Source: an uncultured cyanobacterium (GTDB taxonomy: Bacteria; Cyanobacteriota; Cyanobacteriia; Cyanobacteriales; Nostocaceae). Taken from it: a stretch of DNA of 64,000 nucleotides. The stretch is from positions 48,971-112,970 of the forward strand of contig CAIVAU010000128.1 of the NCBI GenBank assembly GCA_903903925.1, in the 5' to 3' direction. How positions within the stretch are numbered: the first letter of the stretch is position 1; each line of letters opens with the position of its first letter. The position numbers were made by a program, and so were the translations under genes. A model generated the notes under the pieces. That model ran no database searches. It had not been told where the DNA came from and saw only the letters and a list, made by a program, of their open reading frames with translations. Below, in pieces: positions 63,401 to 64,000 of this stretch.

Positions 63401-64000
63401 TTAAGAAACTGGTACATCACGAAATGTTCCTTCTTGAGGAGCAAATAAAACTTTGCAAATTCCTGTAGCACCATTGCGATTTTTTGCCACATTTATCTCC
63501 ATGACGCCCAAATCTAGTGTGTCTGGATTGTAATATTCATCTCGGTAAAGAAGCAGTCCTAGATCCATATCTTGTTCAATATCTCCTGAGTCTTTAATAT
63601 CAGCCATAGTTGGACGTTTATTAGTTTGATTTTCCACACCTCTATTAATTTGGGCTAGTGCTAGAAATGGAACATCAAATTCTTTAGCAATGTCTTTAAA
63701 TGCACCAGAAAATTTACCAATCGTTTGCGCTCTATTAGTCGCTGCTCTATCACCTAACTTTTGAATATAGTCCATAACTACTAAACCTAAATTCCCTCTT
63801 TCTGATTGAACTCTTCGCAGTATAGAAGATATGCGTCCGGGGTTTTGAATGCTACTAAATGTATCATCAATAATAATAGGCAGTTGGTTTAATGCTTCCA
63901 TTGCTTGCTTTAAATTCTCTATCTCATCTCGGTAGATCTGATTACGAATTAATCTGCTAGAATCAATGCCAGAATGCATTGCTAAAAATCTTTTAGTTAA
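63401..64000 (-). CDS. Replicative DNA helicase DnaB-type, 5' truncated by window edge
   Basis: The visible part is the C-terminal half of a DnaB-family helicase. The frame stays open to the window edge (LTKRFLAMHSGIDSSRL), so ATG 63979 is internal. It has the Walker B region (LGLVVMDYIQKL), SGAFKDIAKEFDVPFLALAQ, the arginine-rich SGDIEQDMD block, and KNRNGATG near the end, all typical of the RecA-like motor. Its wording differs from the main chromosomal dnaB as I recall it, so it may be a phage- or plasmid-type paralog. It is convergent with the TnsA-like remnant, 12 bases from it. Confidence 0.85.
   Translation of the reverse strand, partial: LTKRFLAMHSGIDSSRLIRNQIYRDEIENLKQAMEALNQLPIIIDDTFSSIQNPGRISSILRRVQSERGNLGLVVMDYIQKLGDRAATNRAQTIGKFSGAFKDIAKEFDVPFLALAQINRGVENQTNKRPTMADIKDSGDIEQDMDLGLLLYRDEYYNPDTLDLGVMEINVAKNRNGATGICKVLFAPQEGTFRDVPVS

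Overview
The window looks like chromosomal DNA of a filamentous, probably heterocyst-forming (Nostocales-type) cyanobacterium. Evidence read from the sequence: abundant GCGATCGC (HIP1) octamers, heptanucleotide AGTCAGG-type tandem repeats, many short palindromic intergenic repeats, a mycosporine-like amino acid (MAA) cluster, a Pix/Ptx-type phototaxis operon with bilin-binding GAF domains, two Uma2-family nucleases and a Roco-type GTPase. No species can be named from this alone.

Layout. (1) 1-15030 is one perfect inverted duplication with no spacer, centred between 7515 and 7516. Each arm carries an M48 peptidase, tRNA-Leu(CAA), a small basic ORF, a WecG/TagA glycosyltransferase, hemN, an MBL-fold protein and a GH65 phosphorylase. 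It starts at base 1 and its arms look identical, so an assembly or library fold-back is the leading explanation. (2) 15.3-28.9 kb is housekeeping DNA (murA, tRNA-Leu(CAG), TrmH/SpoU methyltransferase, Lin0512, PrmA-like methyltransferase, purH) mixed with accessory genes, gene remnants and dispersed palindromes. (3) 28.9-36.2 kb holds a ChlH/BchH-like chelatase subunit paralog, a toxin-antitoxin pair with a candidate operator, an ARMT1-type DUF89 protein and an SDR. (4) 36.3-43 kb holds an alpha/beta hydrolase, an MntA-HepT toxin-antitoxin pair and a 1188-residue LRR-Roc-COR-CHAT protein, preceded by a broken copy of that protein's start. (5) 43.8-50.4 kb is the MAA cluster: mysA-mysB-mysC rightward, mysD convergent, then a MATE transporter. 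(6) 51.3-60.5 kb is a five-gene chemotaxis-type operon (PatA-like regulator, CheY, CheW, MCP with five GAF domains, hybrid CheA). One GAF has the DXCF plus CY pair and one has a CH bilin site. (7) 60.5-64 kb holds a leader with a promoter, a 23-repeat CRISPR array with no cas genes in view, then a candidate Tn7-like transposon end (repeated TnsB-type sites and a truncated TnsA-like ORF), and a DnaB helicase gene cut by the window edge.

How the genes work together: MysA, B, C and D form one sunscreen pathway, and the neighbouring MATE protein could move a product. The pix-type operon is a complete light-to-pilus signalling chain. The Roco-CHAT protein and MntA-HepT form a small stress or defence island. 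The CRISPR array next to a decayed Tn7-like end is the most unusual juxtaposition. Several dispersed repeats also sit inside coding sequences (chelatase H paralog, CheA, Uma2), so repeat invasion is a theme of this genome.
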